From: JAJDXW01 sp965202895
GTDB taxonomy: Bacteria > Pseudomonadota > Gammaproteobacteria > HK1
Direction: 5' to 3'
Length of the DNA stretch: 64,000 nucleotides
NCBI GenBank assembly: GCA_965202895.1
Contig: OZ241901.1
Coordinates: 2,480,001-2,544,000, forward strand
Each line of letters starts with the position of its first letter. The stretch's first letter is position 1. The translations under genes and the position numbers were made by a program. The notes under the pieces are model-generated. The model had not been told where the DNA came from. It did no database searches and saw only the letters and a list, made by a program, of their open reading frames with translations. Of the stretch, positions 35,565 through 45,411 are shown in pieces.

Positions 35565-36494
35565 ATGGGCGGCGCCGACAAGAACGGCTGGGTCCGCATC
35601 GCCCTGGAATGCTCCCGCGAAGAGGCGGATGCGGTCGAGGCGGCGCTCGATGCATCCGGGGCGGCCGCGGTCTCCCTCGAGGATGCGGGCGAGGAGCCTC
35701 GATTCGAGTCCTGGCCTCCCGACCGGCCTCTCTGGGGGAAGGTGCGCGTCTCCGGACTGTTCCCGGCGGGAACGGATGGCCTCGAGCGGATGGCCGGCCG
35801 CGTATCGCCCGAGGTTCTGGAGACGGCCCGCGCCGGTGAGCTCCCCGATATGGACTGGGTCCGCGCCGGACGCGAGCGGATCCGTCCGCGGCGGTTCGGT
35901 GATCGGCTGTGGGTGTGCCCGACGTGGGAGGGGCCTCCGCCCGAGGCGGCTTCGGGAGTGGTCGTGCGACTCGATCCGGGCCTCGCGTTCGGAACCGGAT
36001 CTCATCCGAGCACCCGGCTCTGCCTCCGGCGTCTCGCCGGTCTGGACCTCGCCGGAAAGGTCGTGATCGACTACGGATGCGGTTCGGGCATTCTCGGCAT
36101 CGCCGCGCTCGGGCTCGGAGCGCGGCGGTGCCTCGCCGTGGACGTCGATCCGCAGGCGCGGGACGCGGCCCGCGAGAACGCCCGCCGCAACCGATTGGCC
36201 GGGCATTTCGATATCATGTCTCCCCCGGCGGTCGCCGATGCGCTTCGCCACTCGGGTCGCCACTCGGGACGCTCGACGTCGGACCTCCTGGTTGCGAACA
36301 TCCTGGCCGCTCCTCTCGCCGCGCTCGCGAGGAAGTTCAAGGACCTCGTGGGGCGAGGCGGCGAACTGATGCTGTCCGGGATCCTCTCCGGTCAGGCCGA
36401 AGGACTGATCGAGGAATATGCTCCCTGGTTCGGGCTGGCGATCGTGGAAACGGACGAAGACTGGGTTCTGCTGGCGGGGTCCCGGACCCGCTAG
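35565..36494 (+). CDS. prmA: Ribosomal protein L11 methyltransferase
   Basis: 309 residues from ATG 35565, 17 bases after accC. The N-terminal substrate domain is followed by the SAM-binding core: RLDPGLAFGTGSHPSTRLCL, VIDYGCGSGILGIAAL and LLVANILAAPLAAL (NxL-type loop). PrmA trimethylates L11. The order accC-prmA-fis is conserved in gammaproteobacteria; here the dusB gene often found before fis is absent and a zinc-ribbon gene takes its place. Confidence 0.93.
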   Translation: MGGADKNGWVRIALECSREEADAVEAALDASGAAAVSLEDAGEEPRFESWPPDRPLWGKVRVSGLFPAGTDGLERMAGRVSPEVLETARAGELPDMDWVRAGRERIRPRRFGDRLWVCPTWEGPPPEAASGVVVRLDPGLAFGTGSHPSTRLCLRRLAGLDLAGKVVIDYGCGSGILGIAALGLGARRCLAVDVDPQARDAARENARRNRLAGHFDIMSPPAVADALRHSGRHSGRSTSDLLVANILAAPLAALARKFKDLVGRGGELMLSGILSGQAEGLIEEYAPWFGLAIVETDEDWVLLAGSRTR

Positions 36495-36508
36495 CGATCG
36501 GGGGGCTC

Positions 36509-37504
36509 GTGTATACCTGCTGTTCCGAATGCCGGACGTGGTTCCGGGTGACCGAGGCGCAGCTCGGAGCGGCTCGGGGGTGGGTGAGGTGCGGACAGTG
36601 CATGGGAACCTTCGATGCCTCCGCGCGCCTGTGGTCGGAGCCGGACGAAGGCTCCCCTCGGGCGGCCTGGGAGATGGATCGGGGCCCGGCAGACGCGTTC
36701 GGCGAAGCCGGTGCCGGACCGGCGGCCGAGCCCGCATCCTCGCGCGCCGGCGTGCGGAACGAACCCCCCATCCCGCTGCCCGACCTCCATCCGGAGAGCC
36801 CTCTCGGAGGCGGCCGGATGCCCCCCTCCGTCTCCCTGGGGGAGGTCGATATCGAGGTGGACCTCGAGTCCGCCCCGCCCGAACCCAGGATGGGAGACGT
36901 CCGGAGGGTCGCCGCGGGCCGCCCGGCGATGCGCCCGGGCCCCGGCCGCTTTCGCGAGGGGCGCGTTGCGGTACGTCGCCGGCGAAGCCGCGAACAGGCG
37001 ATCCTCGATCGGATCGAAGGGCTGGACGGCCGGCGCGGACGCCGTTGGAGCTCCAACTCGTGCATCGTGCTGTTGCTGCTGCTCGTCATGCAGTACGCCT
37101 GGTTCATGGCCGGAGATCTGGCCGCCGCCTGGCCGATGCTCGCTCCCGCCCTCGACGAGCTCTGCGAGGTGACCGGATGCGAGTCGCGGAGGCGGGCCGG
37201 CGATGACGGGGTCCGCGTGGTATCGCGCGCGGTGCGCCCGCACGCCGAGTACTCGAGCGCCCTCTCCGTCAGCGCGACGCTCGAAAACCGTTCGCCCGAA
37301 TCACGCCCGTTCCCGGTGGTGGTCTTCGTCCTCTACGGGAAGGACGGCCGGGCCGTCGCCAGCCGGGCCTTCGATCCGGCGGAGTATCTCGACGGGGGAG
37401 CCGTGCCCGCCGCGGGACTGAGGTCGGGCCGCCGCGCGGATATCGCCTTCGATCTCGTCGCCCCGTCCGAAGTCGCCGTCAGCTTCGATCTTCACCTCAT
37501 CTAG
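36509..37504 (+). CDS. Zinc-ribbon membrane protein with DUF3426 domain
   Basis: 331 residues from a GTG start. The N terminus is an MJ0042-type zinc ribbon (CCSECRTWFRVTEAQLGAARG then VRCGQCMGTFDA). A charged, disordered region follows, then one transmembrane helix (SCIVLLLLLVMQYAWFMAG) and a C-terminal DUF3426 domain (LSVSATLENRSPESRPFPVV) probably in the periplasm. The family lies next to prmA in many proteobacteria; function unknown. Confidence 0.85.
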   Translation: MYTCCSECRTWFRVTEAQLGAARGWVRCGQCMGTFDASARLWSEPDEGSPRAAWEMDRGPADAFGEAGAGPAAEPASSRAGVRNEPPIPLPDLHPESPLGGGRMPPSVSLGEVDIEVDLESAPPEPRMGDVRRVAAGRPAMRPGPGRFREGRVAVRRRRSREQAILDRIEGLDGRRGRRWSSNSCIVLLLLLVMQYAWFMAGDLAAAWPMLAPALDELCEVTGCESRRRAGDDGVRVVSRAVRPHAEYSSALSVSATLENRSPESRPFPVVVFVLYGKDGRAVASRAFDPAEYLDGGAVPAAGLRSGRRADIAFDLVAPSEVAVSFDLHLI

Positions 37505-37701
37505 AAATCTGCGCGCGGGAGCCCGCACCGCAGTGAACCCCGCGGGAAGCCATCCCCACCGGCGCCTTCCCGAAGGGTTCCGGGGCGCAGGCTCCAGCCC
37601 GGACGTCGCACCGGGATTCGTCGTGGGTTTGTCGTCTCTCTTCTTGCCGGTACCATGCCGGCAGGTCGGACGTCCCCCCGCGTGGCCGGAGGCGCAAGAG
37701 A

Positions 37702-38040
37702 ATGTCGGAAGGAAGTACGCGGAGCGATGGCCATTCCGGCACGGACGGCGGGACGGGCGGCGGCGGGAACGCCGGGCAGCCTACCCTGCGCGAGTTCGTC
37801 TCGGGCTTGGTCTCCGATCTGTTCATCCGTCTCGGCGAGGACGACTGCGATGGCCTGTACCGCATGGTGATCGGAGAGGTGGAGGGCTCGCTGCTCGAAG
37901 CGGTGATGAGGGAGACCGCGGGAAACCAGGGACGGGCGGCGCGGATCCTCGGCATCAACCGCGGCACGCTGCGCAAGAAGTTGCGCGCCCACGGTCTCAC
38001 CGCTCGGGAGCCGCAACCGACCGGCGGCGGTGGCGGCTGA
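37702..38040 (+). CDS. fis: Fis-family DNA-binding protein
   Basis: 112 residues with a GGAGG site before the ATG. The C-terminal helix-turn-helix is typical for Fis (LLEAVMRETAGNQGRAARIL, GINRGTLRKKLRAHGL). The N-terminal 30 residues are Gly/Ser-rich and longer than E. coli Fis. Fis bends DNA and controls rRNA synthesis, recombination and nucleoid structure. Its stop overlaps the purH start by 11 bases, an arrangement seen in several gammaproteobacteria. Confidence 0.9.
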   Translation: MSEGSTRSDGHSGTDGGTGGGGNAGQPTLREFVSGLVSDLFIRLGEDDCDGLYRMVIGEVEGSLLEAVMRETAGNQGRAARILGINRGTLRKKLRAHGLTAREPQPTGGGGG

Positions 38041-39649
38041 ACCGGGAATCCGCCGAGCGCTGATCAGCGTCTCGGACAAGGACGGGATCGAGGAGTTCGC
38101 GCGGTCGCTCCACGGGCTCGGGGTCGAGCTCGTGTCGACCGGAGGCACCGGCCGCCTCCTCGCCGGAGCCGGGGTCCCGGTCACCGAGGTCTCGGAGCTC
38201 ACGGGCTTTCCGGAGATCATGGACGGACGGGTCAAGACCCTCCATCCGCTCGTGCACGGCGGTCTGCTGGGGCGGCGCGGCGTCGACGACGAGGTCATGC
38301 GCGAGCAAGGCATCGAGCCGATCGATCTGCTCGCCGTCAACCTGTATCCCTTCGAGCGTACGATCGGTCGTCCGGACTGCCGGGTCTGCGAGGCGGTGGA
38401 GAACATCGACGTCGGCGGACCCGCGATGCTGCGCGCCGCGGCCAAGAACCACGCCGCCGTCGCCGTCGTGTCGGACCGGGACGACTACCCCCGGGTCATC
38501 GAGGAGATGCGGCGGCGCTCCGGGGCGCTCTCCGCCGAGACCCGTTTCGCGCTCGCCGCGAAGGCGTTCGCCCACACCGCGCGGTACGATGCGGCCGTCG
38601 CCAACTTCTTCGGTTCGGTGGCCGACCCGGGCCGCCAGCCGGTGGAGCGGCGCCTCTTCCCGGCCGTCCGGACCCACCAGTTCGTGCGGCAGGCGGAGAT
38701 GCGTTACGGAGAGAACCCCCACCAGGCCGCCGCCCTCTACCGCGACGGGGACGCGCCGGCCGCCGAACCCTCGGTGGCGAGGGCCCGGCTCGCCGAGGGC
38801 AAACCGCTCTCGTTCAACAACGTCGCCGACGCGGATACCGCCCTTCGGTGCGTCCGGGCGCTGGGCGGCCAGCCGGCCTGCGTCATCGTCAAGCACGCGA
38901 ACCCGTGCGGGGCGGCGGTCGCGCGAACGGGGATCGAGGCTTACGAGCGGGCGTTTCGCACCGATCCCACGTCGGCGTTCGGCGGGATCGTCGCGTTCAA
39001 TCGGCCGCTCGACGGCGCGCTGGCGCGGGCGGTGCTGGAACGGCAGTTCGTGGAGGTGATCGTGGCGCCGTCCATCGCGGGCGAGGGGGCGGCGGCCGTC
39101 CTCGCGGCCAAGCCGGACGTGCGGGTACTGGTGACGGACGAACCCGGGGGGCCGGCCGAGCAGGTCGGCGAGACCCCGGAACCGCGCTTCGACATCCGGT
39201 CGGTGGGGGGCGGCATCCTGGTCCAGGAAGCGGATCGCGACGCGGTGACGCGGGAGGGTCTCGAAGTCGTCACCCGTCGCGCACCGACACCATCGGAGCT
39301 GGACGACCTCCTGTTCGCCTGGCGCATCGCCTGGTTCGTCAAGTCGAACGCCATCGTCTATGCCCGGGGCGGCGCCACCCTGGGGATCGGGGCGGGTCAG
39401 ACGAGCCGTGTACATTCGGCCCGTTTCGGGCGCCTCAAGGCGCAGGAGGAAGGGCTCGACCTCCGCGGCGCGGCGGTGGCTTCCGACGCCTTCTTTCCGT
39501 TCCGGGACGGGATCGACGCGGCGGCGGAGGCGGGCGCCGCGGCGGTGATCCAGCCGGGTGGGTCGAGGCGCGACCGGGAGGTGGTGGCCGCGGCGGAGGA
39601 GTACGGGATGGCCATGGTGTTCACCGGCGTGCGGCACTTCCGCCACTAG
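38030..39649 (+). CDS. purH: Bifunctional AICAR transformylase / IMP cyclohydrolase
   Basis: 539 residues from a GTG start inside the end of fis. The IMP cyclohydrolase domain (RALISVSDKDGIEEFARSL, STGGTGRLL, GRVKTLHPLVHGGLL) is followed by the AICAR transformylase domain (RYGENPHQAAALYR, VKHANPCGAAVA, FVKSNAIVYARGGATLGIGA). Together they do the last two steps of purine synthesis. It is followed by purD, 128 bases later. Confidence 0.97.
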   Translation: MAAEPGIRRALISVSDKDGIEEFARSLHGLGVELVSTGGTGRLLAGAGVPVTEVSELTGFPEIMDGRVKTLHPLVHGGLLGRRGVDDEVMREQGIEPIDLLAVNLYPFERTIGRPDCRVCEAVENIDVGGPAMLRAAAKNHAAVAVVSDRDDYPRVIEEMRRRSGALSAETRFALAAKAFAHTARYDAAVANFFGSVADPGRQPVERRLFPAVRTHQFVRQAEMRYGENPHQAAALYRDGDAPAAEPSVARARLAEGKPLSFNNVADADTALRCVRALGGQPACVIVKHANPCGAAVARTGIEAYERAFRTDPTSAFGGIVAFNRPLDGALARAVLERQFVEVIVAPSIAGEGAAAVLAAKPDVRVLVTDEPGGPAEQVGETPEPRFDIRSVGGGILVQEADRDAVTREGLEVVTRRAPTPSELDDLLFAWRIAWFVKSNAIVYARGGATLGIGAGQTSRVHSARFGRLKAQEEGLDLRGAAVASDAFFPFRDGIDAAAEAGAAAVIQPGGSRRDREVVAAAEEYGMAMVFTGVRHFRH

Positions 39650-39777
39650 ACCCCCCGATGCAGCGCCATCTTCACGGTTGCGTCGAGGGTCGCGCGAGGC
39701 GCCCGCGCGGCGGGGGCCGCTCACCCTCCGTGCCCGCTCCACCTGCTTGAGAGCTGGACGAGGCGGCGGAGGCGAGC

Positions 39778-41121
39778 ATGGCGGAGGCGAACATGGAGGT
39801 GCTGGTGGTGGGCGGAGGGGGGCGCGAGCACGCCCTCGCCTGGAAGCTGGCCGCCTCCAGGCGGGTGGAACGGGTCTGGGTCGCTCCCGGCAACCCGGGG
39901 ACCGCGGACGAACCGAAGGTCGAGAACGTCGCGATTGCGGCCGGTGACGTCGACGGTCTCGTCGAGTTCGCATCCACGCGGCGCATCGATCTGACCGTCG
40001 TCGGTCCCGAGGCCCCCCTGGTGGCCGGGGTGGCGGACCGGCTGGCGGCGGAAGGCCGTCCCTGCGTCGGTCCGAGTGCGGATGCCGCCCGCCTGGAAGG
40101 CTCGAAGAGCTTCGCCAAGTCGTTCCTCGTCCGGCACGGGATCCCGACGGCCGGTTACGAGACCTTCGACCGGCTCGCCCCGGCGGCCGACTACGTGCGC
40201 TTGCGCGGCGCCCCGATCGTGGTCAAGGCGGACGGGCTCGCGGCCGGGAAGGGAGTGACCGTCGCCCGCAGCGTCGATCAGGCGGTCGCCGCCCTGGAGG
40301 CGGCTCTTCGCGACGAGGCGTTCGGTGCGGCCGGCGAGCGGGTGGTGGTGGAGGACTTCCTGGAGGGCGAGGAAGCGAGCTTCATCTGCCTCGTGGATCG
40401 CGATCGGATCGTTCCCTTCGCTTCCTCGAAGGACTACAAGACCCGTGACGAAGGAGATGCCGGCCCCAATACCGGGGGCATGGGCGCGCATTCCCCCGCC
40501 GCGGTGGTGACCGCCGCCCTGCACGAGCAGGTCATGCGGAGGATCGTCGCTCCCACGGTGCGCGGCATGATCGCCGAAGGTGCGCCGTTCACCGGGTTCC
40601 TGTACGCCGGCCTGATGGTCGGAAAGGACGGCGCCGCCCGGGTGCTCGAATTCAACGTGCGCTGCGGCGACCCGGAGACCCAACCCATCATGATGCGGCT
40701 TCGCTCGGACCTTGCCGAGCTGTGCCGGGCGGCCGCCGCGGGGCGGCTCGAGAGCGGGGCGGCGGGGTGGGACCCCCGAACCGCCCTCGGGGTGGTGATC
40801 GCGGCGGAAGGCTACCCCGGCGCGGTTCGCGGCGGGGATCGGATCATCGGACTCGAAGAGGACCTGCCGGATACCCGGGTCTTTCAGGCCGGGACGGCGC
40901 GTGACGCGGACGGGCGGGTGGTGACCGCGGGAGGCAGGGTTCTCTGCGTGTGCGGGCTCGGCAGCGACCTTGGCGCGGCGCGCGACCGCGCCTACCGGCG
41001 GGTCGGTCGCATCGGCTGGCCGGGCCGGTTCTTCCGCTCCGACGTCGGCGCCCGGGCCGTGCCGGAACGGGTCCCGCGCGTCGGTCCACGGGAGGCGGCG
41101 GCGGAATCGCCGCCCTCCTGA
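39778..41121 (+). CDS. purD: Phosphoribosylamine-glycine ligase
   Basis: 447 residues, slightly longer than usual. ATP-grasp GARS features: VLVVGGGGREHALAWKL, GPEAPLVAGVADRL, VVKADGLAAGKGVTVA, EGEEASFICLVD, PNTGGMGAHSPA and LEFNVRCGDPETQ. It makes GAR from phosphoribosylamine and glycine. The C-terminal 25 residues beyond SDVGARAV are an unrelated tail. A second in-frame ATG five codons in is equally possible as start. Confidence 0.96.
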   Translation: MAEANMEVLVVGGGGREHALAWKLAASRRVERVWVAPGNPGTADEPKVENVAIAAGDVDGLVEFASTRRIDLTVVGPEAPLVAGVADRLAAEGRPCVGPSADAARLEGSKSFAKSFLVRHGIPTAGYETFDRLAPAADYVRLRGAPIVVKADGLAAGKGVTVARSVDQAVAALEAALRDEAFGAAGERVVVEDFLEGEEASFICLVDRDRIVPFASSKDYKTRDEGDAGPNTGGMGAHSPAAVVTAALHEQVMRRIVAPTVRGMIAEGAPFTGFLYAGLMVGKDGAARVLEFNVRCGDPETQPIMMRLRSDLAELCRAAAAGRLESGAAGWDPRTALGVVIAAEGYPGAVRGGDRIIGLEEDLPDTRVFQAGTARDADGRVVTAGGRVLCVCGLGSDLGAARDRAYRRVGRIGWPGRFFRSDVGARAVPERVPRVGPREAAAESPPS

Positions 41122-41385
41122 GCCCGCGGCCTCGGGTTACGGAACCGGACCGCCGCTCCGCCGGGAGGGGCGGGGGTACGGCCGTCCCGGCCGCATTCCA
41201 CGGCGGCGCGAGCGGCGTCCGGGGTGGTCCGGGCGCCCGGCGAGTGGGTCCGTGCTCGCGAAGAAGACGCGCCGGCGCCGCACGCCCGGCGCCCCGCCCC
41301 CCGGGAGCGGGGCGCCGGGGCCAGACCAGGCGGGACTGGGCGGGACAGGGCGGTCCAAGCCAGGGCGAGGCAGGGCAGCGCTGGC

Positions 41386-43044
41386 TCAGGTGGTGAGCCA
41401 GCGGAACTTCTGGGGCTTGCGCTCCGCCTTCGGGTCGATCGCGACGTTGACGAGGGTCGGGCCGTCGAAGGCCATCGAGTCATCGAGCGCCTTGCGCAGG
41501 TCGGCAGGGTCCTCGACGTGGAACCCGCGCCCGCCGAACGCCTCCATCATGAGGTCGTAGCGCGCGCCGCGGGTGAGGGCTCCGGGCGGGAGCAGCCCCT
41601 CGACGTTCGGCTCCTCGCCGGCCGACGCCCCGATGCCGCCGTTGTTGAGCACCACCGTCTTGACGGGGAGGCCGAGGCGGCAGATCGTCTCGACCTCCAT
41701 GCCCGAGAACCCGAACCCCGAATCGCCCTCCACCGCGACCACCGGCTGGTCCGGGCAGGCCACCGCGGCGGCGATGGCGAAGCCGAGGCCCACCCCCATC
41801 GTGCCGTAGGTGCCGGCGTCGAGCCGCCGGCGGGGTTGCGCGTTCGGCAGTTGGGTGCGGCCGATGTCCATGGTGTTCGCGCCCTCGCTCACGATGATCG
41901 CGTCGTCCGGCATCCACTCGCGAACGTCGCGGAGCGCCCGGTAGTAGTTCATCGGCGCCGCGTCGTCGTCCAGCATGGGGCCGATGGCCGCCTGGTTCCT
42001 GCCTGCGCTCTCCGCGAGGGCGGACCGCCACGCGGCGTCGTCCGGATAGAACCACTGGCGTCTCCCGAGCGCCTCGTTGAGCTGGGCGACGACCGCCCGG
42101 CCGTCTCCCGGCAACGCGACCTCGGTCGGGACGTTGGCGCCGATCTCCTCCGGATGGAGGTCGAGCTGGATCACCCGCACGTCCTTCGCGAACCGCGGCG
42201 GAAGCCCGAAGTGCATGATCCAGTTGAACCTTGCTCCCATCAGAAACACGACGTCGGCTTCCCGCAGGGCGAGGCTGCGCGCCGCTCCGACCGAGAGGGC
42301 ATGGCCGTCGTCCATCACCCCCTTGCCCATCGGCGAGGCGAGGAAGGGGAGGCGGGTACGCTCGATGAATGCGCGCACCTCGCCTTCCGCCCGCGACCAC
42401 GCCATGCCCTTGCCGATGATGACGAGGGGCCGTTCGGCCGACTCGAGCACGTCGAGCGCGGCCTCGATCGATTCCGGCGCGGCCTGGAAGCGCGGAGGTT
42501 CCGGCACCGTCGGGGCCGGGGTCACCGAGCCCTCGTCGATCTCCTCGCGGATGACGTCGTCCGGAAAGTCCAGGTAGACGGCGCCCGGCCGGCCGAAGAT
42601 GGAGGTCCTGACCGCTTGCTCCACGAAGTACGGGATACGGTCCGCCCGGTCCACCTGGTGGGCGTACTTGCACCAGGGGGTGGCGGCCATCACCTGCCGC
42701 TCCTCCTGGAACGCGCCCATGCCGTTCTGGTACGTGGGAGACGCCCCGCCGACGTGGATCATCGGCCAGCCGTTCCACTTCGCGTTGGCGAGACCCGCGA
42801 GGGCGTGGATGACCCCCGGCCCGCAGACGGTGAGGCACGCCCCGGGGCGGCCGGTGAGATAGCCCGCCGCCTGGGCCGCGTAGGACGCGGCCTGTTCGTT
42901 GCGCATCCCGACGTAGGTCATCCCTTCCTTCTGGGCGGCGGCGGCGACCGGCTGCACCGGAAATCCCACCACCCCGAACATGTGCTTCACGCCCTGCTGC
43001 CGGAGGCTCCTCACGAGAAGGGTCGCGCCGGTGATCTTCGACAT
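41386..43044 (-). CDS. TPP-dependent lyase, 2-hydroxyacyl-CoA lyase / oxalyl-CoA decarboxylase family
   Basis: 552 residues with the three domains of TPP enzymes. The N-terminal Pyr domain has the catalytic Glu in VGMRNEQAASYAAQAAGYL and the CGPGVIHALAGLANA loop. The C-terminal PP domain has the TPP motif GDSGFGFSGMEVETICRLGL ending in NNGG. The MEVETICR and NNGGIG spacing fits oxalyl-CoA decarboxylase and 2-hydroxyacyl-CoA lyases better than acetolactate synthase. It cleaves or decarboxylates an acyl-CoA type substrate; which one is unclear. An SDR gene lies 85 bases upstream on the same strand and may act in the same pathway. Confidence 0.8.
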   Translation of the reverse strand: MSKITGATLLVRSLRQQGVKHMFGVVGFPVQPVAAAAQKEGMTYVGMRNEQAASYAAQAAGYLTGRPGACLTVCGPGVIHALAGLANAKWNGWPMIHVGGASPTYQNGMGAFQEERQVMAATPWCKYAHQVDRADRIPYFVEQAVRTSIFGRPGAVYLDFPDDVIREEIDEGSVTPAPTVPEPPRFQAAPESIEAALDVLESAERPLVIIGKGMAWSRAEGEVRAFIERTRLPFLASPMGKGVMDDGHALSVGAARSLALREADVVFLMGARFNWIMHFGLPPRFAKDVRVIQLDLHPEEIGANVPTEVALPGDGRAVVAQLNEALGRRQWFYPDDAAWRSALAESAGRNQAAIGPMLDDDAAPMNYYRALRDVREWMPDDAIIVSEGANTMDIGRTQLPNAQPRRRLDAGTYGTMGVGLGFAIAAAVACPDQPVVAVEGDSGFGFSGMEVETICRLGLPVKTVVLNNGGIGASAGEEPNVEGLLPPGALTRGARYDLMMEAFGGRGFHVEDPADLRKALDDSMAFDGPTLVNVAIDPKAERKPQKFRWLTT

Positions 43045-43129
43045 CCGTCTGCTCCTTGGTCTGGTGATCGGTGGTCGGGTGCGCCGGGGCGCGGTGTGTG
43101 GGCGGCGGCGGGCGGGGCGGCGGCGTCGA

Positions 43130-43897
43130 TCAGCCCCGGCCCACGAACGGCATCCGGGTCGCCATCACGGTGAGGAAGAGGGCGTTCGCGTCGAGCGGGA
43201 GGGTCGCCATGTAGGCGATCGCCCGCCCCACGTTGTCGGCCGCCATGGTGGGCTCCGCCGCCACCGTGCCGTTCGGCTGGGGCACCCCCTTCTTCATGCG
43301 CGCCGTCATGTCCGTGTCGGCGTTGCCGATGTCGATCTGCCCGCAGGCGATGTCGTATGCCCGCCCGTCGAGCGCGGTGGATTTGGTGAGCCCGGTGATC
43401 GCGTGCTTGGTCGAGGTATAGGGCGACGAGTGCGGGCGGGGGGTGTGGGCCGAGATGGACCCGTTGTTGATGATGCGCCCCCCGCGGGGGCTCTGGCTCT
43501 TCATGATCCGGAACGCTTCCTGGGTGCAGAGGAAGGAGCCGGTGAGGTTGGTGTCGACCACCGCGCGCCACTGCTCGACGGCAAGGTCCTCGAGGGGAAT
43601 GGCCGGCGCCCCCATCCCGGCGTTGTTGAACAGGAGGTCGAGCCGGCCGAAGACCTCGACGGTGCGCGTGAAGAGGGCGCGGATGGACTCCGGGTCCGTC
43701 ACGTCCGTCGGGACCGCGGCCGCGCGGCTCCCCGTCGACCCGACCTCCGACGCCACCTCCTTGAGAGGCTCGGGGCGGCGGCCGGCGAGCACGAGCGCGA
43801 ATCCCTCGCCCGCGAGCGCGAGCGCCGCCGCCCGGCCGACCCCCGTGCCGGCCCCGGTGACGACCGCCACCTTCGTCGCTTCGCCTTCCGCGCTCAT
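43130..43897 (-). CDS. Short-chain dehydrogenase/reductase
   Basis: 255 residues of the classical SDR type: cofactor motif VTGAGTGVGRAAALALAG, NNAG (LLFNNAGMGAP), catalytic Ser in NNGSISAHTPRPHSS and Y-x3-K in SPYTSTKHAITGL. An Arg-rich AGRR after the second strand suggests NADP(H). It lies just upstream of the TPP lyase gene, so the pair may handle a hydroxyacid or aldehyde; the substrate cannot be named. Confidence 0.85.
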   Translation of the reverse strand: MSAEGEATKVAVVTGAGTGVGRAAALALAGEGFALVLAGRRPEPLKEVASEVGSTGSRAAAVPTDVTDPESIRALFTRTVEVFGRLDLLFNNAGMGAPAIPLEDLAVEQWRAVVDTNLTGSFLCTQEAFRIMKSQSPRGGRIINNGSISAHTPRPHSSPYTSTKHAITGLTKSTALDGRAYDIACGQIDIGNADTDMTARMKKGVPQPNGTVAAEPTMAADNVGRAIAYMATLPLDANALFLTVMATRMPFVGRG

Positions 43898-44103
43898 CCG
43901 CCTCTCCCGTCGTGCCCGACCCGGGCGCGGATTGTATCGCCGTAAGCGGCTGGTACGTCAGGGTGCGGGGCCACGGGGCCCGGGCCCCGCCCGGCTCGGG
44001 CGCCCTCCACCTCGAACGCGGCGACGTCGCGCTCCTCCCGGCTGAACTCCGCCCCGATCGGGTGAATCGGTTGCCCAGGATGGCGATACCGGGGGCGCCC
44101 CTG

Positions 44104-45216
44104 CTACGCGGTCTTCCCGGCCGCGGCGGCCTGCTCCGGGAAGAGGGCGGCGAGGCCTTCGGCGCTCGCCTCGCAGACTCCGCGCTCGGTGATGAGGCCG
44201 GTGACGAGGTGGTTCGGGGTCACGTCGAAGGCGGGGTTTCCGCTCTCGGCGCCCTCCGGCGCGACCCGGACGCGCTCGATCCTGCCCGTTTCCGTGCGCC
44301 CCGTCACGTGGGTGGTCTCGCGGGGCGCGCGCTCCTCGATCGGGATCTCGGCGAGTCCGTCCTCCACCGTCCAGTCGATCGTGGGCGAGGGAAGAGCCAC
44401 GTAGAAGGGGACCGCGTTGTCGCGCGCCGCGAGCGCCTTCAGGTAGGTGCCGATCTTGTTGCAGACGTCGCCGCGCCGGGTAGTGCGATCGGCCCCCACG
44501 ATCACCATGTCCACGAGCCCGTGCTGCATCAGGTGGCCGCCGGCGTTGTCGACGATCCAGGAGTGGCTGATCCCGTGGCTTCCGAGCTCCCACGAGGTGA
44601 GCGCCCCCTGGTTGCGGGGACGGGTCTCGTCGACCCAGACGTGGATGGGCACCCCGGCGTCATGGGCGAGGTACATCGGGCTGGTGGCGGTGCCCCGGTC
44701 GACGGTCGCGACCCAGCCCGCATTGCAGTGGGTCAGCAGGCGCACCGGCTCGCCCGCCGCCTTGCGGGAAGCGATCTTCCGGATGAGGGTGAGGCCGTGT
44801 TCACCGATCCGCCGGTTGATCTCGACGTCCTCGTCCGCGATCTCGTGCGCGAGGTCGAGGGCCGCCTCGGCGCGGGTCCGGACCGGCAGCGGCCGTAACG
44901 CGCCCCGGCATCGGTCGAGCGCCCACCGCAGGTTCACCGCCGTGGGCCGGGTGGCGTGGAGACGGTCTCGGGCGAGGTCGAGGGCCGCGTCCGAGGGGTC
45001 CTCGGCCATCCGCAGGGCCATGGCGTAGGCGGCGGTGGCCCCGATGAGGGGCGCGCCCCGCACCCGCATGTCCCGGATGGCGGCCGCGCAGTCGTCGAGG
45101 GTGCGGAGCTCCGCGATCCGGAAATCGTGGGGAAGCCAGCGCTGGTCGATGATTCGGAGCGCCCTCGCGCCGTCGTCCCACCAGAGCGATCGGTAGTGCC
45201 TGCCGTCGACCTTCAC
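44104..45216 (-). CDS. mtnA: S-methyl-5-thioribose-1-phosphate isomerase
   Basis: 370 residues matching the eIF2B-alpha-like MtnA family: IRDMRVRGAPLIGATAAYAM, LLTHCNAGWVATVDRGTA (catalytic Cys), VWVDETRPRNQGA, IVDNAGGHLMQHGLVDMVIVGAD and GDVCNKIGTYLKALAA. It converts methylthioribose 1-phosphate to methylthioribulose 1-phosphate in methionine salvage. No other mtn genes are nearby. About 200 bases without a supported gene follow before the SDR gene. Confidence 0.93.
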   Translation of the reverse strand: MKVDGRHYRSLWWDDGARALRIIDQRWLPHDFRIAELRTLDDCAAAIRDMRVRGAPLIGATAAYAMALRMAEDPSDAALDLARDRLHATRPTAVNLRWALDRCRGALRPLPVRTRAEAALDLAHEIADEDVEINRRIGEHGLTLIRKIASRKAAGEPVRLLTHCNAGWVATVDRGTATSPMYLAHDAGVPIHVWVDETRPRNQGALTSWELGSHGISHSWIVDNAGGHLMQHGLVDMVIVGADRTTRRGDVCNKIGTYLKALAARDNAVPFYVALPSPTIDWTVEDGLAEIPIEERAPRETTHVTGRTETGRIERVRVAPEGAESGNPAFDVTPNHLVTGLITERGVCEASAEGLAALFPEQAAAAGKTA

Positions 45217-45411
45217 CGGATTGCCTCCTCGCCGCCGTGGACCGTTCCCTCGAGGGGTATGCCCCCCTCCGACCTCGCCGCGTTCGGCACCCGCCTCGCG
45301 CCCCGAAACCCGATTGCGTATGAAGCTCGGGTGAGTGGTCTCCTTCAGCCCGTCATTCCCGGTCGTCCCCGCCGGCTTCCCGCTCGCTGGCGTGCGGTCC
45401 GCGGCCCCGAA

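Noticed and set aside
41386..43044. Acetolactate synthase large subunit
   Set aside because: The GDSGFGFSGMEVETICR and NNGGIG pattern and absence of an ilvH-like neighbour fit the acyl-CoA lyase/decarboxylase branch better.
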